A DNA stretch of 64,000 nt from Marsupella aquatica (Eukaryota; Marchantiophyta): NCBI GenBank assembly GCA_973895155.1, contig OZ316892.1:21452001-21516000 (forward strand), given 5' to 3'. Both the position numbers and the translations under genes were made by a program. This document shows, one piece after another, positions 1 to 11,259 of this stretch. Under the pieces are notes generated by a model. The model had not been told where the DNA came from. It searched no databases and was given only the letters and a program-made list of their open reading frames with translations. Position 1 is the first letter of the stretch. The number at the start of each line of letters is the position of its first letter.

Positions 1-935
1 TTTTTAGTTTCAGAGTCGGACATCCGCGGGATATGCGGGGAGTCCCGACCTCTGGGAATGAAAGAGTACCAAGGGGAGGGGGTAGGACTAAGCTCGCCGG
101 GCGAGTGCGGAGCCGGGCTCCGTTGTAGTGTGCACCCTCGGCCTTGAACCTGTTCATTCCAGGGCTGTCGGGTCAACTAAGTGTACGCATATGTCCCCTT
201 TGTAGTAAAATCCTTTCCCATCATTTTCCTTCGTGTAAATCGAGATTGTATGCATGTGTGCGCATATGTGTGTGGGTTTCTCGTATATGGGTGGCAGCGC
301 CAAGCCGAACGCACTACCCGAGACGTGCACAGGGTGCAGCCTGCGGGTAAGTGGTTGCGAGCACGGGTTGGGGACCTGTATCATCGAATCTGGATCAAAG
401 GCGGACAGCACGAAGGCTTAGAAGCCCTTAAGCCGGGGTCGATCCTGCTATCGACTAAGGTAGTTCCGGCGGCGGAACACAAACCATACCTAGGAGGTGT
501 CCGTATTTAGCAATAGGCACACTTAGCGCTAGTTTACGAGAATAAGGTGCATTACGTGCTTCCCTTCCTGCCCGAACCCTCAGATTTACGAGGGATGTGC
601 CCGTCTAAGCTGAAGTCTGAGTTAAGGCCGAAGCCTACGACGTGACAAGTGTCGGGCTTAGGTTGTTGTTGCTTTTTGCGATAGTTAGGCCACGATAATA
701 AGGGAGTATTTTATATAGGTAGAGTGGGTAGTGATACCCATGAGTTGAAAGGGATGTGGGGGTGTTAGGGAATTTTTCTAAGTAATGTGTGGGGCTAGGT
801 AGGGATTATTATTCATTAAGTAATGTGGGGGATTTGGTAAGGATTAACTTTTAAAATAATGTATTTCAAGTAATGGGGGGTTTCAATTTTATTCTCATTT
901 GCCGGGGAGGGGGGTTAATTATTATCTTGAGTATG
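1..935. other. Left edge, no gene recognised
   Basis: The first ~700 bases are relatively GC-rich and then become G/T-rich (runs of GGGG around 740-910). Short open frames on both strands overlap each other, and none contains a motif I recognise. The stretch could be an old LTR or the 5' part of the transposon-like gene that starts to be readable at 942. No terminal repeats or target-site duplications were found to decide this. Confidence 0.3.
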
Positions 936-941
936 GTGCAG

Positions 942-2012
942 GAGCGAGAGCATGGACGCCCAATCTTGCCGCCTGAGAGAGAGTTGGCTAAGAAATTTGG
1001 AACGCGGGCTCTGAAGTTTCACATGCAGGACGAGTTGGGGTCGGTAAGTATATGCACAATTGAAAACCATATTTCTAACCTTTGAATGCAACATGGTTAT
1101 AATCACTCCCTTGTAGGTCATTTGCAACACTAACACTTGGGTTGATGGTTGCTTACATGTATGTAGGAGTCAAATGAGGAGTCAGAGGGTTTGGACTCAG
1201 CCGAGGAGGGTTCGGGGGCCTCAGATTCAGAGTCTGAGGCTGAGGCTGAGGAGGGGAGTGTGGCACCCACCCCTGTTCGCTTGATTGGCGGCGCATCCCG
1301 AGGGACTCAAGGTAGTCATTCCAGACGGAGGACTGGTGGTGATGTAGGTGGCCGTAGAGTAGCAGGAGGTAGTGGGGGTGCTACAGCTGCTGGAGGTGGT
1401 GTTGGGACAGGTGGTAGTGGGCGCCGGGGAGGTTTTGATCGATCTGCAGGTGCTGGTGGGCGGGGTAGTACTGGGGCCCATAGTGGTTCTCACAGGCCCG
1501 GGTCTGGTGGGGGGGTTGGTAGTGGGCCCCATGGTGGTTCTCACCGCCATTCAGGGGTTGTTGGCGGGAATGGTTCTCGCCGTTCAGGGGCTAGTGGTGG
1601 AGGGGCTAGTGGTGGAGGGGCAAGTGGGGGTGGGAGCACTGCTCGTGGTCATTCAGGGGCCAACAGGGTGAGTGGGACTGCAGTTGGTGGCATTGGTGAT
1701 GGGACTCCATCTCATCAGTCAGGGGCTAGTGGAGGTGCAGGGTCTCACCACTCTGCAGCCCAAGGGGGTAGTGGAAGTGCATCATTTCATACTTGCTCCG
1801 ATGCTGGGGGTGTTGCAGTGCCTTCTCATGACTTAGAAGGTGATGTTGGTGACGTTGGTACCGCGATAGCTCCAAGCACCACAGCTGCAACTGGATCTCA
1901 TGCTGTCATTGATAGGGTCCTAGGGTTAGTGCCAGATGCCACTACCCGACCAGAGAGTTATCGCCCTCGTGCCAAGAAGAGGAAGGGAGGACATGCACCA
2001 ACATATGGATAG
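942..2012 (+). CDS. 3' end of a transposon-like gene with Gly/Ser/His-rich tail
   Basis: Two exons can be joined: 942-1043 after an AG acceptor and ending at a GTAAGT donor, then 1167-2012 after a TAG acceptor. Both are phase 0 and give about 315 residues. The first exon encodes a basic/acidic segment (ERELAKKFGTRALKF). The second opens with an acidic Ser/Glu run and then has ~200 residues of low-complexity Gly, Ser and His. It ends with a short basic KKRK stretch that could be a nuclear localisation signal. The 5' exons lie to the left of the window or were not recognised. The layout (short helical exon, then acidic or Gly-rich C-terminus, then a motif-rich non-coding tail) matches the gene at 40752-42870. 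I therefore read it as an accessory gene of a CACTA-like transposon. This is inference, and no transposase catalytic motif is visible. Confidence 0.45.
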
Positions 2013-2239
2013 GCCAGGTAGCTTAGCATAGGACCATTTGTAGGTAGGCCGTGATGCCATGCAGGTTGAGATGGATTATACACTTGTACATGTAAAGGTT
2101 GTACTTTCCATGCTAGAGGAAGCCATCCTCTTTTGTATATATAATGGCAGGGGTTTTCCCCCTTTTGAGTCTCACTACCATTCTTGCTACCCATGCTCAC
2201 TTCCATGCATCCCAACATTGTAACCCCCACACCCCCAAA

Positions 2240-3486
2240 ATTAATAATCAGAAATTTACCCCATCAATTATCCGATACTCCTCCGATCTTAAAACTATCA
2301 AAATGTCCAATTCTCTAAAACTCAGAATTTGCCATCCCCAGAGAATTGATCTTTCCGATACCCTCAGTTACGGTCTTTCCAATACTTCTACTAACGGTAT
2401 TTCCGATATTTCTAACGACAGTATTTTCGATCCTCTTATTTACGGTCTTTGCGTAACCTTTTGCTACGCAATATGCAATATTCATAGTTACCCAAATTCC
2501 GATTCTCTACATATCGGAAGTGTATCGAAAACACTCGGCTTGTGGGCCGCCTCCCCTCTTCCATTTCCGATTTTATGAACATCGGATGGCTGTTTTTCCG
2601 TTATTGTCAAGTACGCAAAGTGCGTTAATTTTAGTATCGCAAAGTCCGATTATCTTCCGATTGTCATTATCCGATGGGTTGAGTATCGGAATTTGCGATA
2701 CATTTAGAGTCGGATGAGATGTTTTTCTTGGAAAATTTTTACAAAGGGATCCGAAGGTGTTCGTATCGAAAATTGGCCTCATAATGTACTAGTGAATTTA
2801 ACCAAATTTGGCCCATTTCACCATGAAATAACCGTAAATCCTCAAATACCAACCCCATGAGGCCCACTCTTCTATCAAGAAAGAATCACCCTTGTCCGTT
2901 ACTAGTCCAATGCAATATACATCGGAAAAACACCTAATTATCCCATGCTTTCAGTATCGGGACATCCGATACTATGCTCTTCAAAAAGTCCTATACTAAA
3001 CGCATTGGACCCCTCGTCCAGCAAGCATGACAAAAATCCAATGTCCGATACCGACCACTTCGGACCATCCAATATAAAAACAATCGGATTGTCCGATACA
3101 TGCAACATTGGACTTTCCAATCTGTATTCCAACGGATGTTGCGATACTAAACGCATCGGAAACTCTGATGCTATAAATTATGCACATTGCAAAGCTCTAG
3201 GTAACGGAAATTTCAATATGATATGTATCAGACGCCAAGTTTTGCGATTAAGGTCACCCAAGTAGATATCCGACTCTCTTTGCATTGGATACAAAATAGT
3301 CCAAAATGGTTTGCTTCGGAAATACCGATGCAGAGAGAAACGGAAAGTCCGAAGGTTGGTGTCCGATATGTGGAGAATGGGAACATACAAAGCGGGTTAC
3401 ATCGGAAGTACCAAATTTAGTGTGCAACTTTCGTGAAGGGATCCAATGGAGATGGCATCGGATAAAGGCCCAAAAATGTACTAGTG
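2240..3486. repeat. TCCGAT/ATCGGA motif field with CACTA-type ends
   Basis: The 6-8 base motif TCCGATA and its complement recur roughly 25 times, in both orientations and at irregular spacing. Two subblocks are visible (2240-2790 and 2900-3470). Each closes with nearly the same sequence, AATGTACTAGTG, at 2783-2794 and 3475-3486. Read on the other strand this is CACTAGTACATT, a CACTA-type terminus. Dense short motifs in both directions just inside the ends are typical of CACTA subterminal regions, which bind the element's own TNPA-like protein. The left end is not in view and no 3-base target duplication could be paired. Confidence 0.5.
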
Positions 3487-5700
3487 ATGACTCATGCACT
3501 GGCAGAAGAGGCAGCATGGCTAGAAGCGCAAAAGATAGACAGCTTTGAGATGCAAAAAACTAACCCAGGATGTGATTATTAGTAGGAAATTGTGACCACC
3601 TCCAACTGGCTGTAGCTCCAACCTCAAGGTCTCGCTCATGTGAACACCTAAAATCATGCAGCAAATGGCTTCGGAAATGATAAGCAACAATAGAGGCAGT
3701 GGCAGGCAGAGAAAATAGAGAAGGCCAAGCATAGGCGGCTTCAACTCCAACCTCCTTGCTTGACCCAGGCCTGAATGTCAGTCCACAGTGACCTCCACTC
3801 TCAACTTTGGTATTGCAGAACTTCCCCACTAAAAGCTTCAGGGAATGAGCTGTTGCAAAATGCCGGTTCAAGGCCACAGCAGGGCAAATTTCTCAAAAGC
3901 AATTTAATTGCCTAGACGACACTAGAAAAGTTGGAGGCAATATTACAACGGAGCATTCTACATCTAAGGGCTAGCGACGTCGTTGCAAAGATGGTTTAAC
4001 CTCGTTCTGAGTCGAGACTAAAAGCTTTAGATCCAGTCATTCCGCAATTCCTTAAAGAAAAACCCGTGATGGACATGCAATGTTGTGCTACTGCAATGAA
4101 CAGAGTAAGGCAATGCACTGGTCATCGTAGCTATGAAGAAGAAATGGTAGTTGAAAGTCTAGCTCAAACAATGGAGTGTATGAATTAGCGCTCAAGAAGG
4201 TCACCTGAAAGTTGCGCGTACAGCTTGAAGATGGAGCAGCCCAATCAGCTTCCAATCAATGCGTAGCAAGCACAACTCCACTGTGAGCAGACTGTCTTTG
4301 CAATGCCAGGGGCCGTTTTAGAGCACAGCTTGCAAGTGAAGGCTCAATGAAGCATGTCGTCTCTGGCAAGTATCAATCTTCCCAAGGTAGCAAACAAGTT
4401 AGGGTCCGTCGCCTATTCCTTCACTGCCGCATCCTTCCCAATGCCTGCTCTATAGTCGCGTCTTGTCTGCAACTCTACAGCTCCCCGTGTTGAGCTCCGC
4501 CGCACTTAGCTGTATTCCAATGCCGGGTCCTTCGATGCTCTCCTCTCGGACAACGCTAGGCACTCGTAACTTTGTCAATGTGGCCGACAAATCCCAGAGC
4601 GCTGCCAAGCTTGGTCGTTGCTCAAGTTGTAACAGTGTGCGGCTCAGTGACAGTGACCTTCAGAACTCACTAACACCAAATCCTGTCTCTAAGTCCGCAC
4701 GTCTCTAAGTCCGCAGCGCCAACCACAAGAAAGGTGGAACACAAAAACCTCACTATACAGTTAGCAAAACAACAATGCTTGATCTTTGCCCTTCGCCCTT
4801 TGCCCGAACCCCAAAATATCACAAGCGTAGCTCCAACGTCCAACCGGCAACCCTCCCCCAAGCTTTGTTAGACAAAAATCAGCACATCACAGCTGAGCTC
4901 GACGGAAATCAGCTCAACACCCACCGTAGCTGAACAAAGCTCACACAAGAGCTCATACGGGAGCTCACTGTGGGAGTAAAAGAAAAATAGGAGGCCGATG
5001 GCAGCCCGCAACTCCCACACCCTGCTCCTTCACAACTCTGGCGAGCTCCTTTGCAACTCCAATGCAAACTACTATCCACAAATGTAAATGCACATCGATC
5101 AGCTAAACCTAAACCCTCCCACTGAGCTCAGACTCCCGCGCAACACTCCCGTAGTAGCACTCCCGCAACAGCACTTTGCACAGCACTCCCGCAGCACATT
5201 GCACAGCCTCCCGCAGCACTTTGCACATTGCTCCCGCAGCTCCTGGAGCCCTGATTGCATCCTTGATTGCACACTCTTGAGGCAAAACAGCAGCGCAACC
5301 TTGCTAATTAAACCCCTCGACCCTCTCGCCCTAAACGCTGAGTGGCAGACACTAACCGCAACATTCAACGTTGAGCCTCGATACTTTGTGAGAAAAGTAA
5401 AACATGACTCAAAGGCACGAGGGTGAAAAGGGTGCAAAGAGCCGTTTGGCGCAAACCTTACTACGACATGGCAGCCCCTAGAGTGATCTCAACCATCCGG
5501 ATGAAAGAGATAATTGCCTTCAGTGATCTCGACCATCAATATGGAGGTTCATGTTAACCCAAGGCCCCATTCCCTCTACTTCAAGTGTCTAAATTAATTA
5601 CACTCCAAGCCTTGTCTAGCCCCTAAAAAACTAGTGCTAAGTCATGACTACTTGGCCCTCTCAAACTATAGCCCAGCTGAGTAAACTTCCAATATGCGAC
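3487..5700. other. Gene-free stretch with a dispersed direct repeat
   Basis: No credible coding exon is visible. A ~130-base segment at 4279-4414 recurs at 5846-5976 in the same orientation with moderate divergence. Both copies contain CAGACTGTCTTTGCAATGCC and end near AGCAAACAAGTTAGGGTCC. Around 5150-5240 the motif CCCGCAGCACTTTGCAC is repeated a few times. Confidence 0.45.
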
Positions 5701-6340
5701 TTTTTGATGGTGGGGATCGATGGACTCCATCCAATGGTCCCTAAACCCCCCACCCTTGACATGTAAACCCCCCTAAACCCCCTTTAGTGAAACCCAGCCA
5801 CCCCCACGCCTTGACATATAAACCCCTCAAACGTCTTGACAACTCGACTGTGGCCAGACTGTCTTTGCAATGCCAAACGCCATTTTAGAGCGCTGCTTGC
5901 AAGCTCAGGATCAATGAAGCATGTTGCCTCCAGCTCTCCAGATCCTCCCAAGGCAGCAAACAAGTTAGGGTCCCTGTTTGTTTACCCTAAATCGCTGCGT
6001 CACTATTTCAATTGAGTGTTCTCTAGCTGGACAACCCCCTTCACTGACCCCACCCCCTTGAGACCTAACCGGCCCACCCTTGGCATATAAACCCCCCTAA
6101 ACCCCTTTAGTGGTGACCCCCCACACCCTTCACATGTAACCGGCCCACCCTTGAGCCCTAAACCCCCCCAAACCCACTATGGAGTATATAATGAATTGTG
6201 CAACCCCCCATATGCCCATTATCAAATTAAAGCCCACAACTAAACCCTACAATCCATCATGTGCTAGAGTGTTCATACATTCACAAAGTAGGGTACTTTT
6301 CATAGTCTTATTCAAAACCAAAAAGCACTTACAGTCTTTT
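5700..6340. repeat. C-rich low-complexity repeats
   Basis: Degenerate units of the type CCCTTGACATGTAAACCCCC and CCCCCTAAACCCC recur at 5750-5840 and 6050-6190. The CCCTAAA-like words resemble the plant telomere heptamer but are not in regular tandem order, so this is not an interstitial telomere. Confidence 0.5.
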
Positions 6341-6342
6341 GT

Positions 6343-6454
6343 AGTGTTCATGTGAACCGTGGCAATGGTTTCGAGTCATTTAAGGTTGCCAAAGAGGACT
6401 TAGTGGCCTTAGTCCTATAAGGTTTGGTTTAAATTGCCCCGGTTTCTACTAGTG
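6343..6454. mobile_element. CACTA transposon terminus
   Basis: The sequence ending at 6454 reads, on the minus strand, CACTAGTAGAAACCGGGG. This closely fits the common terminal inverted repeat of plant CACTA elements (CACTAGTAGAAA...). A further GTAGTG word lies at about 6341. It should be the right-hand end of an element lying to its left. The matching left end was not found, so only the terminus is annotated. Confidence 0.5.
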
Positions 6455-6580
6455 CAAATTATGTGAGTGTGCTAACCCTTATGACATGATCATCTTTCAG
6501 TTTGTGCCATACATTCTCTAAGTGTGCTGATAAATATTTGATTGCATTATTGTGCTGATAGTTGTTCCTGCCTTTTTCAG

Positions 6581-8386
6581 AAGAGGCAGAGAGGTCATAG
6601 CCCAGGTCTATTAGACCTTCGACCTAATCCTTTTGATGACAAAGCAAATGTTTTGGGTTGGAGGTCAGATGTAAGCCCGTCCTTGGCAAGTAGTAAGTCC
6701 ATCCTTGGTACACCTGCTCACCAGCTAGGGAGGAACTCAATCATGAGTTTCTTTCTCTTCCTTTCCATATTGTAAGTACACCTGTCTCGGGTAATATTTT
6801 AAGAGGACACAAAGTGGCTGTATATGGCTAATTTTTTGACTCACTGTGGTTTTCCAGACACCCGTATCCAACCTTGTAGTTGAGCGAAATGATGAAGTGA
6901 TTTGTGAGAAAATAACCAGTTCTATCAATACTACTTTAGCTGCTGGGTTGGCACTGGTGGCTAAGACAATTGCAGAGAGCTTGGGAAATTACCAGCAACA
7001 TATGAGTGTTCTGCATCAGAAGGAGACATCTCATGTAGGAGGGGTAGGTATCAATATTGAAGCTTCCCACTTAGAGGGGAGTGGTGGACCTGGAGCACTT
7101 GGTACGTCAAGCCTACCCACTTCCACAATTAAGGCTGCATCGGGCACTTCAGCACCAAAGAGTTCTGCAATGAAGTTGAATTTTGTGGATCTGTCCAAAG
7201 AGGGTATGTCTGTCTAATTTGTACTCTAAGCTAGGTCATGACCATTTGGTCTGGGTGATCAAAAATTAAGTGCTTAATTTTGTAAAATCATTGTAATGCA
7301 AATGATTTGTAAAAGCATTTCGATCATCTGCAAAATTGAATAATATATGTCCATGTCGGTGAGGAAGGTGCGGAGCAGAAAGACCTGATGGACGATGCGG
7401 AGTATAGTCACTCTGTGACTGTAAAGCAGGAGGTCTTAGATGATCCCACAAAGGTCCTTATCTCCAGTTCACCTCAACTAACTCCTAAGACAGGCAAGGG
7501 CCGAAAACCTAAAGGAAAGGTAAGGTTTTTGTGCTGCACTCAACTATCTCATAGTATAGATGCAAACTTTGTGACAAGGTGCTTAGCGCAGGGGCTCAAG
7601 AATTGTGTACATTCAAAGTTTTCTCAGGCCTGTGTTCTTACAAATTAGCTCTATGTCTTGTACGTGGATGGTGGATGTTCAAGTAGAATATGCACAGTAT
7701 GTAGAATTTTTTTCAGTCCAATATATATGCACACCTGATTCTATGCTCTCGGTCTAAGTTTGTCTCACTTTTCCTTTGATCAGATGCCAAAGGTGGGAAT
7801 CATGCAGGCTCTTGAAGACGGCAATGAAACAATCTCAGAACACCCAACCCCTTCAAGACCTCTAACTACGGATGTTCTGAAGTCAGCGTCTTCACCAACT
7901 GTGTTGAAGGTGACAATCCTCATAGATTTCTCCTTTTCTAAATTAGTTACTATCATTTTGCATCTGTTCACTATTCTGCATTATGCATGATTGATTCACT
8001 TAGCAGTGATTACATCCCTTGAAATGGCGCGCATCAGTATTGTTGCAAGGGGTTCATTGGCACCACAGATTGAAAATATGGTCTCTAATTAAATTAGCCG
8101 TAATATATTGATTTACTTGTGGCAGTTCAAGATTGGGGACGTGGTGAAATTGAAGTCCCCAATGGACTCTCGGGTTGTTGCTCTTGCAACAGTGCAGGGA
8201 GTCTGGGGGCAAGATTTTTACAATGGCAATGAAATTCCACCAGGACATTTGATCGTGATTGCAAATGAGGTGTTTGAACATGATGCACCTCTACTTGAGA
8301 AAGAGCATCCAAACTCTCAGGTCAAATTTCTGAAGGATGTGGGTGACAAACATTTCTTGTGGTACCAAAAGTTGATGAGGAAGTAG
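6581..8386 (+). CDS. Five-exon gene with DUF8039-like C-terminus, transposon-type
   Basis: Five exons fit standard splice sites and keep one frame: 6581-6670, 6858-7203, 7368-7519, 7784-7909 and 8126-8386 (324 residues plus stop). The split codon between exons 2 and 3 closes correctly. The start codon must lie in an unseen upstream exon. Exon 2 is helical, then Ser/Thr/Pro-rich. Exon 3 ends in a basic GKGRKPKGK patch. The last exon (GDVVKLKSP...VVALATV...VIANEVF...VGDKHFLWYQKL) resembles the beta-rich C-terminal domain found after plant Transposase_24-type proteins (DUF8039). That assignment is from pattern memory. No nonsense codon or frameshift is visible, unlike the other transposon genes here. 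A CACTA terminus lies ~130 bases upstream of the first exon, so this gene may belong to a neighbouring element. Confidence 0.55.
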
Positions 8387-9600
8387 CAAGGAGTTGTTTT
8401 TTGATAGAATGTAGTGACTTCAGCTCTTTGGTTCAAGCTCGAGTAGTTTTGATGCACAAGCTGAGTTGGCCAATAGACTTGTTTTGTGATTAGTTTATCC
8501 AGGAAATACTTTACTGTGATTCTGAACAGTCGATCACCTGTACATTGGGGGTGAAATGAAGTCTGCAGTCTCTATGCAGAATTTTATATTCATTCAATGG
8601 CTTTTTGTGTATATTTGCAATGTATATATCCTCTTGCAGTTGATTTCTAAGACATGTCTTTCTAGCTAGGCAATTTTTCAGGATGATTGGAAATAGGACC
8701 AGGAATAGGACCAATTGGCAAAATTGGTCCAATTATGAAATGACACAAAGGACTGCCTAAATAACTTCCATGAAGTCATAAATGACTGAGCGGAAAAGAC
8801 TCAAATATTGGTAATATAAGACATCAACAAAATCACTTCAATAGTAGTCATTATAAACATGTCCTAAACAACTACAATTATCTCCACGTGTAGCCTACTG
8901 GGAAGCTATCAAAGTGTCACCTGTTGGCTGCTGGAATGATGTAAAGGAGACACGTGTCCACTTGTAATTTGGTTTGTGTGGCTCAGACCTTCCACGTGTC
9001 TAAATGCTATTTGATGGCTTTAGACACATGTCGTTTCCTTATTTGATGAGTCGTAACACAATTCAACTCCGATTTAGAGTTATTTAAGACCATCAGTTCC
9101 TTTTAACAAAACACAATTCAACTAAGATTTTGAGTTATTTAAGACCGTCACTCTCCCAATGGACGGTGTCATAAACAACCTGCAATTTGCAGTTGTTGAT
9201 AAAAGCAACACTATGTCCAAAAGGACTACTATACCAAAGCGACTTGCCTTTGTGAACTCAAATGAATGAGTTGTAAATTGTCCCAAACCACTCTGTCATA
9301 AGCTAGTCATTTTTTCAGTAATAAAAACATCATTTCCTTCTAGTGCTTGAAGCCAGTGGTGTGGGAAACAGGGCGCTGTAACAGATGGTCGTACCAAGAT
9401 CCAATCAAAGAGTAAGAGAACTAGAAACAGAAAGATGTGACTCGGGAACAGGTGTCCATCCCGCCAAACCAAACTGAACAAACTGAGATGGCCATAAAAG
9501 GGCTAGTCCCTATCTAAACCAAAACCAAGAGTCAGTCAATGGAAAGGAACAGGGTACAGGTACGTCAAGTGACTCCTGACAAGTTTTCAGTCTTCTCGCT
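8387..9600. other. Gene-free stretch with CACGTG cluster and short duplication
   Basis: Only 3' UTR-like and intergenic sequence is seen. Three CACGTG palindromes (G-box core) occur within ~115 bases at 8885, 8951 and 8993. A segment of about 50 bases containing AACACAATTCAACT and GAGTTATTTAAGACC is duplicated at roughly 9054-9103 and 9112-9160. No gene can be assigned to the G-boxes. Confidence 0.4.
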
Positions 9601-10680
9601 TTTAGTGAAGGGCTATGGTAACCTTGTTGACAACGATAGCTTGGCATCTGATTAAACCACGCATAGGGGTATATAAAGGAGCCTGGTACTGTACGGCCAT
9701 AAATGCTGGGCAGGGCTTAGGGAAGTTCAGGATCGGGCCGGAGGGATGGCTCAAACTTCCAAATTCACTAAATTTCTTTGTAGAAAATATTTACTCATTT
9801 TCAAAACTGAAAACACCCAACTGTAGATCTCTTTGAGATCTTTCTTTTGCACCCTAGATCGCCTTCTAACGTGGACGGACAAGATTTTAAGATGCAATAA
9901 ACAATGAATGGAAGAGATTGCAAAATCAACAAATCGACGGCCAGGAGGGCTTAGATTTGTTTTATTTTTCATTTGAGAAATATGAACCCATTTACAAAAC
10001 GGAAAAAACCCATTCATAGATCTCCTTGTCTTTTGAGCCATAGACGGGGCCATAGATTGACCAATATGATGAACGGATGAGATTTGTGGAGGCTAAAAAA
10101 TCAGACGGCTTATATTGATCTTCCCCCCAAAATTCAAATTTGAATCCAGCCAATCAGAGCGCACCATTTGTTTTTTCATCATTTCTCTTGAATAATAAAC
10201 CATTTTGCGTGAGATTTTTTGGAGCGTAGATCTCAATCATGAGACCTACGATTTGAGCCATAGATCGCATCCTATGGCTGAGGGTAGGCGCAGCTATGAG
10301 TGTCGATCGGATGGTGGATTCCGGCACTGCTGCATAGCCCATCTTTTTGTTGGATGGATACAAATTTGTATGGGGACTCCGCGTTGCGCGGAGCCCCTTA
10401 TACCCACATGCGTGGTCTAATCACATTTCTACAAAGTAACACTTATAGGAATGTATATATGGGCAGAGCAATTTTTGCCACCAAAGGTGTCCTGTCACTC
10501 TACTTGCATGGCTCAAATATCAATATTTTTTCTGTGAGCCTGGCTTGAATCTTACCCTATCACAATGCAATAACCAGTGGATTACTTTGGTGGTTTAGGG
10601 ATTACCATGTTCTTGTATTAAAATGTGCAGATCCGAAATGCAATTGTGGCATATTCTCCCAGTGCTTAATCTTGATTAGC
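9590..10680 (+). pseudogene. Remnant of a SKP1-locus 3' flank, split by a MITE
   Basis: 9590-9655 and 10418-10620 match, in order, the 3' flank of the SKP1-like copy at 51686-52356 (that flank lies at about 52550-52820). Shared landmarks are ACCTTGTTGACAA, TTTCTACAAA, CTGTCACTCTRCTTGCATGG and GGGATTACCATGTTCTTGT. No coding part of SKP1 survives here. The two halves are separated by the element annotated at 9656-10417. Confidence 0.65.
9656..10417. mobile_element. PIF/Harbinger-like MITE, 762 bases
   Basis: The ends form an imperfect terminal inverted repeat of about 30 bases: ACCACGCATAGGGGTATA at the left, and GACCACGCATGTGGGTATAA when the right end is complemented. TAA lies immediately outside both ends (9653-9655 and 10418-10420), a 3-base target duplication of the kind PIF/Harbinger elements make. 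Removing the element and one TAA restores the sequence of the SKP1 3' flank. No transposase is encoded. Inside, GAGCCATAGAT-type words recur three times. Confidence 0.75.
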
Positions 10681-10819
10681 CATATCAAAATTCACAATAC
10701 AAGGTTGCACAAAAAAACACAATTGTTGTCATTCAAATTTGACATGTTGGTTCGAGTGAAAAAAATTAAAACCTAAAAAATTGGAAGGAATAAGCCAAAA
10801 GTGAATAATGTTGAAAACA

Positions 10820-11000
10820 TATGAACCAATTAGACCCTTCATCAAATTATATTATTTTACACCATCAAATCTATCCATACACTCCATCTGAAATACATGT
10901 GCACCTAAACTTCCCTTTAGCTTGCTTGTCACCTGCTCGAGATAAAGAATTATTTACATGTAAATTCTTAAATTTAAAAATTGGAAAAAACTTAGAATTT
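10820..11000. repeat. Dispersed repeat, inverted copy at 34150-34265
   Basis: The segment containing ACACCATCAAATCTATCC, CATACACTC and TAGCTTGCTTGTCACCTGC is the reverse complement of 34150-34265 with good conservation over ~120 bases. It is probably a fragment of a transposon or LTR. Family unknown. Confidence 0.55.
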
Positions 11001-11259
11001 TTGTTAAACCATTGCATATAGAAACTATTTATCTATCTAAAAATATTTGGCTAAAAATTATTTATTTATTCCTATCACTCGGTTTTGTTTGGACTCTATG
11101 ATGAGGTGGTGGGTGGGGTGGCGACTATCTCGCATCGGGTCTAGCGTCCCCAATTTCTATATGCAACGCACGGGTTATTGAACATGACCACAATAACTAC
11201 ATGCATAGAATCACACATACTTGCATCACTCACTAATTATATTGCAAAGTTTAATATAT

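Noticed and set aside
1191-2012. Gly-rich tail as a cell-wall glycine-rich protein or silk-like gene
   Set aside because: There is no signal peptide, it is spliced to a charged upstream exon, and it ends in a basic KKRK patch; a nuclear transposon-type protein fits better.
5700-6190. Possible interstitial telomere repeats (CCCTAAA words)
   Set aside because: The words are not in perfect tandem heptamer order and are mixed with CTTGACATG sequence; better explained as C-rich low complexity.
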